Below are positions 18,535-26,663 of a stretch of 64,000 nt of DNA, one piece after another (position 1 is the first letter of the stretch; every line of letters starts with the position of its first letter). Under the pieces are notes generated by a model. That model did no database searches. It worked only from the letters and a program-made list of their open reading frames with translations, and had not been told where the DNA came from. This DNA comes from Myxococcales bacterium (lineage in GTDB: Bacteria > Myxococcota_A > Polyangia > Haliangiales > Haliangiaceae), in NCBI GenBank assembly GCA_016720595.1, contig JADKKI010000042.1:23864-87863 (forward strand), read 5' to 3'. Position numbers and translations under genes: made by a program.

Positions 18535-20040
18535 TCATCGCACGAGATCGATCGTGCGGAGCACTGCATCCACGGTGGTGGTGTCGACGAACCGCACGCG
18601 TCCATCCGCCGAGATCCCGAGGGCGATCGTGTTGAACAGCTCGGCGGTCTCGGCGGCGCCATCCTGGCGTCCCCCGCGCAACCCGGCGAGTGTGACGATT
18701 CCCGCGGCGTCGACGGCGCGGATCGCCTCGCGATTTCGATCGACGAACACCAGGCGATCGCCGCTCACCGCGAACTGGCTCGGACTACCGCGCCCCGGTC
18801 GACCATCTGCCCAGCCGCTGTCCGCGGTCCCGTCGAGCGGCACCGACCATCGCGCCGGTCCATCGAGTGGCCCCGCCAACCAGCGGCCGGCCTCGACCCA
18901 CCCGACGACGAGCGAATCGTGCTCGTCGAACGCGAGGCTCCGGATGTCACGGGGGGTCGCGATGGTCCGCACCGTCAAGGCGCCGCCGTTGGTCCTCTCG
19001 AGCATCCACACGGATCCGTCCCCGTAGAACGCGAGCCGATCGTCGGACGCGGCCGCGAGGGCTTCGACGACGTACGCCTGGCCAGGGGTGGTGATCCTCC
19101 GCGCGGGGAGCTTGGCATCGAGCCGCTCGAGCGTGAACCCGTGCTCGTCAAGGGAGAGCAGGTCGACCCGGTGAAGATGACCTGCCCGATCAATGGCAAC
19201 CCTGCTCGCACCGAGGTCCCCGAGGGCACGCAGCGTGGTGACTCGGCCGCCGCGCACCTGGCGTCCTGCGATGTGCTCGCGCCATGTAGACAAGCAGGTC
19301 CGTTCGGCGGCCGCTCGTGCGCCGACCGTGTCGGCGAGGATGCGTCGTTGACGAGACAGGTGCAGCGACGCGTAGCCAGGCGTGTTCGAGGGCAGCGGAT
19401 GCGTGGAGACCCACGCACCGAGATCTCCGCCCGCCGGCACCACCACGCGCCGGTCGGCAGGCACCGCCTCGATCATCGCGCCCGCGATCACTCGCATGCG
19501 TGCGTTCAGCTCCCGGAGCGGACCGGCGTGCATCAGCTCGCGAACGAGCGGGACGGAGAGCTCGTCCGCACGTAGCTCGCGCTCGGGCCGACCGTCGGGA
19601 TGACAGCCATGTCGCATCGCCACGTGGTGTCCGATCTCGTGGGCGAGCACGCTGACCAGAAGCATCCTACCGATCCGGCGCGCCTCGAGCTCGTTGACGA
19701 ACAGCGGCTGCGGTTGCCACATCCCGCCCGAGAGCACCATCGACCAGTTGGCCCAGTACGCGTAACCATCCCGCGGCATCGGCTGCATACGGATGACGTG
19801 ATCATCCGAGACGTTGGACATCACGTCGTTGTCGTCGAGCATGATCACCTGCAGCGTGCTTGCACACGGCAACCCGACCCTCGCGTACGCGTCGCACAGC
19901 GCGCGCACTGCGGGCGCAAAGTCCCCCGTCTCGATCGCCGAGAGCAGCTCGCCTTCCGGCGTGGGCCCCGCGGGCAGCTCTACCTTGGTCGGTCGCGCGC
20001 ACGCTACGGCCAGGAGGGCGACCACGGCGAGTCCACGCAC
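18535..20040 (-). CDS. Lipoprotein with M48-like metallopeptidase domain and propeller tail
   Basis: The 501-residue protein has lipobox LLAVAC (Cys14). A zinc peptidase domain holds HEIGHH (His134, Glu135, His138) and, 16 residues on, ERELRADE, which fits the ExxAD third ligand of M48-type peptidases. From about residue 270 the sequence changes to NHL/propeller-like blades (GASRVAIDRAGHLHRVDL, IRSLAFDEHDSLVVGWV, ISADGRVRFVDTTTVDAV). It is predicted to be a surface or periplasmic metallopeptidase whose propeller may bind substrate or partner. It is divergent from the TPM gene, with 28 bp between starts. Confidence 0.82.
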   Translation of the reverse strand: MRGLAVVALLAVACARPTKVELPAGPTPEGELLSAIETGDFAPAVRALCDAYARVGLPCASTLQVIMLDDNDVMSNVSDDHVIRMQPMPRDGYAYWANWSMVLSGGMWQPQPLFVNELEARRIGRMLLVSVLAHEIGHHVAMRHGCHPDGRPERELRADELSVPLVRELMHAGPLRELNARMRVIAGAMIEAVPADRRVVVPAGGDLGAWVSTHPLPSNTPGYASLHLSRQRRILADTVGARAAAERTCLSTWREHIAGRQVRGGRVTTLRALGDLGASRVAIDRAGHLHRVDLLSLDEHGFTLERLDAKLPARRITTPGQAYVVEALAAASDDRLAFYGDGSVWMLERTNGGALTVRTIATPRDIRSLAFDEHDSLVVGWVEAGRWLAGPLDGPARWSVPLDGTADSGWADGRPGRGSPSQFAVSGDRLVFVDRNREAIRAVDAAGIVTLAGLRGGRQDGAAETAELFNTIALGISADGRVRFVDTTTVDAVLRTIDLVR

Positions 20041-20068
20041 GCCTCAACTCTACATGAGACAATAGGGT

Positions 20069-21241
20069 GTGCTCGCTTTGCTCATTCCGGTGGTGGTGGC
20101 GAACGTGGTCTCGGTCGCCGACGTTCCCAGTCCTCGGCCCACGCACTGGGTCACCGATCAGGCCAACGTGCTCGATGCTGCGAGCGAGGCCAAGGTCGAG
20201 GCGATCCTCGACGAGCTGCACACGCGCCGCAAGATCGAGGTGGCGGTCGTCACGGTGGATGACGTACGCGGCACGCCGAAGGAGTTCGCCACACAGCTGT
20301 TCAACACCTGGGGCATCGGATCGGCGCAGACCAACAACGGCGTGCTGGTGCTGCTCGTGATGCGCAAGCGTCGCCTCGAGATCGAGACCGGCAAAGGCAT
20401 CGAGCTCGCGCTGACTTCAGAGTGGCTCGCGGCGATGCAAGCCCGCGAGATGGTCCCGAGCTTCAAGGCCAAGCAGTTCGGCACCGGGCTCGTCGCCGGC
20501 GTCCAGGCGATCGCCGTTCATCTCAACGAGGGGCCCGGCGAATCCACGAGCACCGCTCCGCCCGGCGAGTATCGCTCCGATGGCACGATCGTCCCGGGGA
20601 CCGATCGCGCCACGCCCCCGACCGACCTCCCGGTCGCCACCCCACCGGCGCCCACACCCTCGCCACGGGCCGCGCGGCCGGTGCGCGACGACGGTGGCGG
20701 TGTTCCCACGATCCCGCTCGCACTCGGTGGCCTCGCGCTCGTCGGCGCGGGCGGCACCGCGTTCACGATCCGCCGCCGCCGCAAGCAGCGGATCTGCCCC
20801 ACCTGCACACCACCGCGGAACATGAACGAGCTCGACGAGGTCGCCGACGATGCCCACCTCGATGCGGGCCAGCGCACCGAGGAGCAGCTCGGCTCGGTGG
20901 ACTACGTGGTCCTGGTCTGCGGTGGCTGTCAGTACTCGCGGACGCTGCGCAACGGTCGCTGGTTCTCGAGCTACGACACCTGCTCTGGCTGTGGCTACAA
21001 GACGATGTCCTCCTCGTCGTACACGCGGATCCACGCCAACTACGATCACGGTGGAGAGATCGAGGTCACCGAGACCTGCGCGAACTGCTCCCACACCCGT
21101 CGCTACACCCGTTACACGTCGCGCCTCACCCAGAGCTCGTCGTCGAGCTCCTCGTCATCGTCGAGCTCCTCCTCGGGTTCGTCCTCCTCCGGCTTCTCGG
21201 GCGGCAGCTCGAGTGGTGGTGGCGCGGGCTCGAGCTGGTAG
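20069..21241 (+). CDS. TPM-domain (YgcG-like) membrane protein with Ser-rich tail
   Basis: The 390-residue protein has a signal segment and then a TPM domain at about residues 25-150 (HWVTDQANVLDAASEAKVEAIL, RRKIEVAVVTVDD, ELALTSEWLAAM). A Pro-rich linker, a membrane helix (IPLALGGLALVGAGGTAFTI), a cytoplasmic part with zinc-ribbon cysteines (CPTC, CGGC, CSGCG, CANC) and a tail of runs of Ser with Gly follow. TPM_phosphatase/YgcG proteins are membrane-linked and of uncertain role. The Ser run is encoded by TCG/TCC/AGC repeats. Confidence 0.88.
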   Translation: MLALLIPVVVANVVSVADVPSPRPTHWVTDQANVLDAASEAKVEAILDELHTRRKIEVAVVTVDDVRGTPKEFATQLFNTWGIGSAQTNNGVLVLLVMRKRRLEIETGKGIELALTSEWLAAMQAREMVPSFKAKQFGTGLVAGVQAIAVHLNEGPGESTSTAPPGEYRSDGTIVPGTDRATPPTDLPVATPPAPTPSPRAARPVRDDGGGVPTIPLALGGLALVGAGGTAFTIRRRRKQRICPTCTPPRNMNELDEVADDAHLDAGQRTEEQLGSVDYVVLVCGGCQYSRTLRNGRWFSSYDTCSGCGYKTMSSSSYTRIHANYDHGGEIEVTETCANCSHTRRYTRYTSRLTQSSSSSSSSSSSSSSGSSSSGFSGGSSSGGGAGSSW

Positions 21242-21327
21242 CCACGCCGCTCGGCTCGTCCAGGACTCCATCCGCGGCGACGAAGTTAAATTGAGAACTA
21301 TCGAGGATCTGGTGCGTCGCCGGACAG

Positions 21328-21696
21328 ATGTCCAGATCCACCAACCTCGCGATGGCTCTCACCTTGACTGCCTGCTGGCACACCACGTCAGCGCCTCCTG
21401 CCGACCCCGCCGCTGCGTCGCCGCCGGTGGCCGCCAAGTCGCCTGCACCATCGCCGCCGGTGGTCGCCAAGCCCGCACGAGACCCCGCGTCCGACGCGCC
21501 TGCTTCCGCCACCGAGCGCGCCCTGCCCGCCACGCAGCGCGATGCGCGGCCGCCGATCGCGCCACCCCTCGAGCCCGAAGCGTGCCGGATGACGCGGCTC
21601 GGGACCTGCTGGAACGGCGCGAAGCTCAAGCCGCGGGTCACCAAGCTCGCGCCGCAGAGCACGCCTGCGCCGGCCGAGACGAGCGAGCAGCCGTGA
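21328..21696 (+). CDS. Small Pro/Ala-rich lipoprotein
   Basis: The 122-residue product has lipobox TLTAC (NLAMALTLTACWHT), then a long Pro/Ala/Lys-rich extended region and a short Cys pair (CRMTRLGTC) near residue 90. It is probably an extended spacer protein of the envelope. The stop overlaps the GTG of the ferritin-like gene by 4 bp (GTGA), so the two are made together. No family is recognised. Confidence 0.72.
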   Translation: MSRSTNLAMALTLTACWHTTSAPPADPAAASPPVAAKSPAPSPPVVAKPARDPASDAPASATERALPATQRDARPPIAPPLEPEACRMTRLGTCWNGAKLKPRVTKLAPQSTPAPAETSEQP

Positions 21697-22454
21697 TCGA
21701 GCTCGGGACCGAGGGCGGCCTGCTGCGGCGGTTCGTGGACGAGCTCGAACGCACGACCCCGCGAGCGGTGCCCGCCCAACCGGACCTCACGGCGTATCGC
21801 GGCCAGGATCGGGAGGCCGCGCGGCTCGCGTGGGCGTCACGGATCGCCGACGAGTACCGCTCGGTCGCGGTGTTCTCCGAGCTCCTCATGTTGCTGGCGG
21901 ATCTCGAGGCGCCGTACGCCACGATGTGTGCGGTGCAGCGGCTGATCGGTGACGAGCTCCGGCACACGCACCTGATGGCGCGGGTGGTGGACTGGCTCGG
22001 CGGGCGCGAAGACCTCGTGATCGATCTCGCAGATGTGGGGTTGCCGCCGCGCGACGCGAACGAATCGCCCGCGATGCGCGCGGTCCGGATCGTCGGCCGG
22101 GAGCTGGTGGTGGCGGAGGAGGAGTCGATCGCGGTGCTCGCCGCGTACCGCGATGCCACCACCGAGCCGGCGATCCGCGCGGTGTTCCAGATCGTGCTGG
22201 CGGACGAAGTTCGTCACGCCGCCGCCGGCCGCGCGATCCTCGCGGAGCTCGCTTGCTCGCCGCGCACGGCGCCAGCGTGTGTCGGCCTCGACGAGACGAT
22301 GGCCGTCGATCGTGCCGAGCTCCGTGTGGGCTATCGCACGCTCGCGATCGGAGGGCCCGGCCGGATGCTCGGCGCCTCGATCGAGCTCGCTGATCTCGAG
22401 ACGATCTGGCACCGCATGGCCGACGACGTGTGCGCATCTGCCTGCACCGCGTGA
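21693..22454 (+). CDS. Ferritin-like di-iron protein
   Basis: The 253-residue protein has four-helix ferritin-like marks: DEYRSVAVFSELLMLLADLE, then GDELRHTHLMA (ExxH), EEESIAVLAAYRDA, then ADEVRHAAAG (ExxH). Two Glu helices and two ExxH helices are the usual di-iron ligand set. There is no signal peptide. It could be an oxidase/oxygenase-like or iron-handling protein. The GTG start overlaps the lipoprotein stop. Pairing of a cytoplasmic di-iron protein with an exported lipoprotein is unexplained. Confidence 0.85.
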   Translation: MIELGTEGGLLRRFVDELERTTPRAVPAQPDLTAYRGQDREAARLAWASRIADEYRSVAVFSELLMLLADLEAPYATMCAVQRLIGDELRHTHLMARVVDWLGGREDLVIDLADVGLPPRDANESPAMRAVRIVGRELVVAEEESIAVLAAYRDATTEPAIRAVFQIVLADEVRHAAAGRAILAELACSPRTAPACVGLDETMAVDRAELRVGYRTLAIGGPGRMLGASIELADLETIWHRMADDVCASACTA

Positions 22455-22547
22455 CGCGGGCGCACGGTGCCCACCGCGCGGCTCTCGCCCGGCGGGATCG
22501 CCTTGCAGCGGCCCTCCGCACGGATCGTCGCGGCATGTGCAGTGCAC

Positions 22548-23702
22548 ATGAAGGCCGTGAGGCGAAACTTGTCCAACCAATCACGCACACCTACCAGCGG
22601 CCTGCGCGCCGCCCTGATCCTGCTGTCCATGGCCACGGCCTGCGGCGACAACCTCGCCAGCTCGGACGCGAGGCCACGCGACGGCGCCGAGAGTGACGCG
22701 CACATCGAGACGATCCCGACGGTGATCTCGACGATCCCGATGAATGCCGGCAGCCACGCGATCAACGCGAGCGTGCGCGCCACGTTCAGCGAAGCGATGG
22801 ATCGCACCTCGATCAACACGAGCACCTTCAAGCTGACCGTCGGGCCTGCGGCCACACCGATCGCGGGCACCGTGAGCTACACCAGCTCGCAGGCCACGTT
22901 CCGCCCGCTCGTCAACCTCCCGATCAACAGCACGTTCGTCGCCACGATCACGACGGCCGCCCGGAGCAGCTTCGGCCTCCCGCTCGCCACCGACAAGACC
23001 TGGACGTTCACCACCGCGACCGCGCTCGCCACCGACGAGCCCGTGGATCTCGGTTCCGCCGGCAACTTCGTCCTGCTCGCGAAGAGCGGCATCTCGACGG
23101 TGCCGACGTCGATGATCACGGGCGATATCGGCGTGAGCCCGATCGACGCCACCGCGATCACCGGCTTCTCGCTCTCCGCCGACGCCACCAACGTGTTCGC
23201 GACGTCGACCCAGGTCACGGGTCACGTGTACGCCGCCAACTACGCGGTGCCCACTCCGACGAACCTCACCACCGCGATCGGCGACATGGAGAATGCGTTC
23301 ACCGATGCCGCTGGTCGAGCGCCGAACGTCACCGAGCTCGGCGCCGGCAACATCGGCGGCCTCACGCTCGCGCCAGGCGTGTACAAGTGGAGCAGTGGGC
23401 TCCTGATCCCGACGAACCTCACCCTCTCGGGGCCGGCCACCGCCGTCTGGATCTTCCAGATCGCGCAGGACCTGACGATCAGCGCCAACACCTCGGTCAC
23501 GCTGAGCGGCGGCGCGGTGCCGAAGAACGTGTTCTGGCAGATCAGCGGACGCCTTACCGTGGATACCGGCGGCCACCTCGAGGGCAACGTGCTCGCGCAG
23601 ACCGCCACGACCCTCAACGCCGGCGCCTCGCTCAACGGCCGCCTGCTCGCGCAGACCGCCGTGACGATCAACGCGAGCACGATCGTCCGCCCCGCTCCGT
23701 AG
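22548..23702 (+). CDS. Lipoprotein with Ig-like (Big_5) and DUF3494 ice-binding-type domains
   Basis: The 384-residue protein has a lipoprotein signal (ALILLSMATACGDN), an Ig-like Big_5 domain at about residues 65-165 (VISTIPMNAGSHAINASVRATFSEAMD) and a DUF3494 domain from about 170 to the end: DLGSAGNFVLLAKSGIST, GDIGVSPIDATAITGF, GLTLAPGVYKWSSGLLI, AVWIFQIAQDLTISAN and HLEGNVLAQTATTLNAGAS. DUF3494 is the fold of bacterial and fungal ice-binding proteins, but many members are adhesins with no ice activity. Big_5 plus DUF3494 on a lipid anchor fits a surface adhesion or ice-adhesion role. Confidence 0.9.
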   Translation: MKAVRRNLSNQSRTPTSGLRAALILLSMATACGDNLASSDARPRDGAESDAHIETIPTVISTIPMNAGSHAINASVRATFSEAMDRTSINTSTFKLTVGPAATPIAGTVSYTSSQATFRPLVNLPINSTFVATITTAARSSFGLPLATDKTWTFTTATALATDEPVDLGSAGNFVLLAKSGISTVPTSMITGDIGVSPIDATAITGFSLSADATNVFATSTQVTGHVYAANYAVPTPTNLTTAIGDMENAFTDAAGRAPNVTELGAGNIGGLTLAPGVYKWSSGLLIPTNLTLSGPATAVWIFQIAQDLTISANTSVTLSGGAVPKNVFWQISGRLTVDTGGHLEGNVLAQTATTLNAGASLNGRLLAQTAVTINASTIVRPAP

Positions 23703-23729
23703 CGGAGCGTCCGCGCGCTGCCGACTCGC

Positions 23730-24497
23730 TCAGTTCAGCGATTCGAGCCCGTAGAAGTCCGCGAGCAGCGCGAACAGCTCCGGATGCTCGTACGCGAGCT
23801 CCTGCGGCCGCGTGAAGTATGACTCCGTCGACACCGCGAAGAACTCCGCCTCGTTGGTCGCGCCGTACGCATCCATCAGCGTCGGCCAGCCTGCCTCGGT
23901 GCGTGCCCGATGCCGGGCGAACGCCGCAGAGCACACGCGGCCCCAGCGCTGGCGCTCGGCCCTGCTGGAGAGTGGAGGCGTGCCGTCGATCCGCCCGGTG
24001 GCCATGTCGAGCTTGTGCGCGAACTCGTGGAGCACCACGTTGCCGAGCGTCTCGCCACGCCCGCCGGCGAGCACGGCATCCCACGCGAGCACTACGGGGC
24101 CACCGAGCATCGCCTCTCCGATCACCGTGCGGCCATGGCCGACGGGTGCGCGGGGCTGCTCGAAGAACCCGAGCGGGCGCGGCGGCGTGATCAGTGTCGA
24201 CGGATAGACGAGGATCGAGGCCACGTCTCCATACAGTTGATCGTCGCGACCGAGCACGAGCAAGCAGGCCTGCGCCGCGATCGTGACCTGCATCTCCTCG
24301 GTCAGCTCGAGCCCACCGCAGCCTTCCCAGTACTTCTCGGCGATGAACACCTGCATGCGCTCGAGCAGGCGGCGCCGGCTGTCCGGATCGAGGTGGCGCG
24401 CGAGGGCCACGTTGTCGTCCAGGTAGCGGTGCCACGCCTCCGGGATGGGCTCCGCGACGATCTTCTTGCGGCGACGTGCGCGCAGCCAGCCGAACAT
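23730..24497 (-). CDS. mtfA: Zinc-dependent peptidase MtfA
   Basis: The 255-residue protein matches MtfA, the Mlc titration factor, a soluble zinc peptidase of the gluzincin type. The motif HEFAHKLDM (His157, Glu158, His161) is intact, as are VTIAAQACLLVL, ILVYPSTL and the late NEAEFFAVSTESYF that supplies the third ligand. The length is close to the E. coli protein (265). In enterobacteria it binds the glucose repressor Mlc; no Mlc or PtsG gene is seen here, so the regulatory role need not apply. Confidence 0.93.
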   Translation of the reverse strand: MFGWLRARRRKKIVAEPIPEAWHRYLDDNVALARHLDPDSRRRLLERMQVFIAEKYWEGCGGLELTEEMQVTIAAQACLLVLGRDDQLYGDVASILVYPSTLITPPRPLGFFEQPRAPVGHGRTVIGEAMLGGPVVLAWDAVLAGGRGETLGNVVLHEFAHKLDMATGRIDGTPPLSSRAERQRWGRVCSAAFARHRARTEAGWPTLMDAYGATNEAEFFAVSTESYFTRPQELAYEHPELFALLADFYGLESLN

Positions 24498-24544
24498 GCC
24501 GCCAACCTAAGACGTCTTCGCTGCGAGGCTGCCTCTCCGATCGG

Positions 24545-24739
24545 TCAGGGCGGCGGACTGGAGCTCGATCGGCGACCGCCGACCAGGAGCAAGCCGAACA
24601 TCACACCGAGCAGCGTGGTGATGACCGGACTACTCCGCCAGGCTCAACCCGAGTCGCAACCGAGGAGCACGTAGTACGTGAACCCCGCGCCACCCCCGAT
24701 CGCCGCCGCGAGGAGGGTTCGCCAGTGGGCTCGCATCAT
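24545..24739 (-). CDS. Small DUF6132-like membrane protein with in-frame TGA (candidate selenocysteine or nonsense codon)
   Basis: On the minus strand the frame from ATG 24739 reads MMRAHWRTLLAAAIGGGAGF, TYYVLLGCDSG, then TGA (24644-24646), and goes on in the same frame with AWRSSPVITTLLGVMFGLLL to a second TGA at 24545. The whole 64-codon reading matches DUF6132, whose pattern is G-C-x-x-G-x-C-P-x-x-S-x-P between two membrane helices; the TGA falls on the second conserved Cys, allowing a one-residue gap. It could encode selenocysteine, or be a TGC-to-TGA mutation or an error. A 6-bp stem (CATCAC 24618-24623 with GTGATG 24599-24604) starts 21 nt after the TGA. It lies 17 bp after the HtrA-like gene and before mtfA, all on one strand. 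Confidence 0.55.
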
Positions 24740-24756
24740 GCCCCAGCGTAGCAGGC

Positions 24757-26139
24757 TCAGGCCCGGTCGCGCAGCACGCCGTGGTCCGCGAGGATCCGCG
24801 GGGTGGCCGCACGTGCCTCGTCGGCATCGAGGACGATGAGGGCGCCACTGCTCAGCTCGATCGTCACGAGCCCGTGCGCCGCGTCGAGCAGACGCCCGAG
24901 ATCTTCGAGATCACGAGGCACGTGCTCGCCCACGCGCACGACCGATTCGTTCGCGAACGTGGCGTAGCCCGCATTGATCGGATCCTCCAGGACGCTGGTC
25001 AACGCCACCAGCTCGCGCCGTGCCGCCGTGCGCTCGCCCCAGTAGTACGCGTTCAAGAACTCCTTGGGCCCCTTGTCCCACCAGGACTCCCAGGTGGTCA
25101 GGTAGTCGCGGGTCACGGGTTGGAACACCAGGCCGGCGAACACCAGGTACGTCGGCGGCACGTCATGGCGCGCGCGGTACACGAGCGGGAGCCACGGCCC
25201 GAGCGTGACCTGCACCGCTAGGTCCTTCCCGCCGCGGCGGATCGCGAGCGTGATCTGATCACCCAGGTGCCGCGTGCCCAGCACCGCATAGTGCTTCAGC
25301 GTCTGCTCGCGATAGAGCACCGACCCGTCGGTGGCAACCAGCTGGCCATCGATCGAGATCAGGACATCGCGTGGCTGCAGCACCCCATCGCACGTGCCGC
25401 CGTGATCCACGCGTGTGACGAGCGCACCCGGCTCACCCGCACCGAGCCCCACCAGCGCGCGCGCCGCAGGATGATCGAGCGGCTGCACCGCGATGCCGAG
25501 CGCCGGGACGCCCGTGGGCTTGCCTGCCGTCACCCCGTCGAGGAACGCCTGGATCAGCGGCGGTGGGATCAGCTCGCCGCGCTGATCGTCGTCGGTCGAT
25601 CGCTGCATCACGAGACCGATCAGCGCGCCATTGCGGAACACCGCGTCGCCACCGACATGGAGTGGCTGGCGCGCCTCGAACGTCACCGCGAGGAGGTGCC
25701 GCTGCGAGTGCGCGTACCGGGTGAGCCCGATCTTCGAGATCACGGCGTGCCCGATCTCCGCAGCGCGAGCGTCCTCGTCGTGGCCGATCAAGATCAAGAC
25801 GTCCGTCGTGACCGGCATCGGACCGAGCGCCGCGGGCTCGATGCCCCACACCGCGGTGATCGAGTCCGCGAGTTCGAGAAGGGCGAGATCGCGATCGTGA
25901 TCGATCGCCTTGATCTGCGCGCGTGCCTGATGCGGCGCCAGCGGCACGGTCGGCTCCACGGCTCCGACCACGACGCTGGCGAGCGTGAGTACGAGGCGTG
26001 GCCCGATCACCACGCCGACTCCCGTGCTCTCGCGCGTGGTCTTGGCCCATGGCTCGTCGAAGTCCCAGTCCTCGACGGTCGCCAGCACCCGCAGCACCTG
26101 CGGAGCCGTGCTGCCAGGGATCCTCTCGACGATCACCAT
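24757..26139 (-). CDS. HtrA/Deg-like PDZ protein lacking the catalytic triad
   Basis: The 460-residue protein follows HtrA/Deg proteases: a trypsin-like domain (GVVIGPRLVLTLASVVVG, DHDRDLALLEL, DAVFRNGALIGLVMQ), then a PDZ domain (ALVTRVDHGGTCDGVLQPRDVLISIDG) and a C-terminal domain like that of plant-type Deg9 proteins (VFAGLVFQPVTRDYL). The catalytic His site (usually TNxHV) is LASVV, and the Ser site (GNSGGP) is HVGGDAV, so two of the triad residues are absent; only Asp remains. It should be a protease-fold binding or regulatory protein. No signal peptide is seen, so it is probably cytoplasmic. Confidence 0.85.
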   Translation of the reverse strand: MVIVERIPGSTAPQVLRVLATVEDWDFDEPWAKTTRESTGVGVVIGPRLVLTLASVVVGAVEPTVPLAPHQARAQIKAIDHDRDLALLELADSITAVWGIEPAALGPMPVTTDVLILIGHDEDARAAEIGHAVISKIGLTRYAHSQRHLLAVTFEARQPLHVGGDAVFRNGALIGLVMQRSTDDDQRGELIPPPLIQAFLDGVTAGKPTGVPALGIAVQPLDHPAARALVGLGAGEPGALVTRVDHGGTCDGVLQPRDVLISIDGQLVATDGSVLYREQTLKHYAVLGTRHLGDQITLAIRRGGKDLAVQVTLGPWLPLVYRARHDVPPTYLVFAGLVFQPVTRDYLTTWESWWDKGPKEFLNAYYWGERTAARRELVALTSVLEDPINAGYATFANESVVRVGEHVPRDLEDLGRLLDAAHGLVTIELSSGALIVLDADEARAATPRILADHGVLRDRA

Positions 26140-26277
26140 CTCGAGCCCGGAGCGTATCAGTGCCCGCTGGGTGCGTCGCGGCCCCCCCGCGCTTCGCCAA
26201 CGCGTTCGGGCGCTCGTCTCGCGGCCGCCCCGCGCCTCGCCCCGCGGCGTTGGTCTCCCCCTCGTGGCGACACTCTG

Positions 26278-26299
26278 GAAAAGGGGTCTGACCCTTTTC
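26278..26299. repeat. REP-like palindrome at the DUF309 gene 3' end
   Basis: GAAAAGGG (26278-26285) and CCCTTTTC (26292-26299) form a perfect 8-bp stem with loop GTCTGA, placed directly against the stop codon of the DUF309 gene at 26300. The core GGGGTCTGA also occurs in the stem-loop at 36885-36912, and the TTTTCTTAG flank at 45588-45623, so it is one of a dispersed set. It may act as a terminator for the minus-strand gene. Confidence 0.6.
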
Positions 26300-26659
26300 T
26301 TAGCCGACGGAGACCGTCGCCGGATCGGGCGTAGCGCCGGTCGCGAGCTCGGAGATCAGCCGATCGATCGCGACGTGCACCAGCAGCATGTCGATCGGCG
26401 GAGACTCGCCGAGCGAGGGGGGAGAGTCCGGGCTTGCGAGCTTGCGCTGCGCCTTCGCGAGCACGCTCGCCGCTCCGGCACGGTTCCCGTGCGCGAGGTG
26501 GTGCAGCGCCACCGCGAGCTGCACCAACGCCTGCACCGCGAGCTTCTCGGGCGCGACCGAGAGGTGCCACGCCTCCTCCCAGCGCTCGTGTGCCGCGAAG
26601 TATGCGCCCCGCGCGAGCTCGTCACGCCCGAGACCGAGCAGCCTGTCGCGCTCCGTCAC
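26300..26659 (-). CDS. DUF309 family protein
   Basis: The 119-residue protein (GTG 26659) has the DUF309 pattern LARGAYFAAHERWEEAWHL followed by LAVQALVQLAVALHHLAHGNRAGA, the two helices with conserved His/Glu residues that define the family. DUF309 is a small all-helical fold, possibly metal binding, with no known reaction. The start is 4 bp downstream of the P450 stop, so it is cotranscribed with it. Confidence 0.85.
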   Translation of the reverse strand: MTERDRLLGLGRDELARGAYFAAHERWEEAWHLSVAPEKLAVQALVQLAVALHHLAHGNRAGAASVLAKAQRKLASPDSPPSLGESPPIDMLLVHVAIDRLISELATGATPDPATVSVG

Positions 26660-26663
26660 GCGA

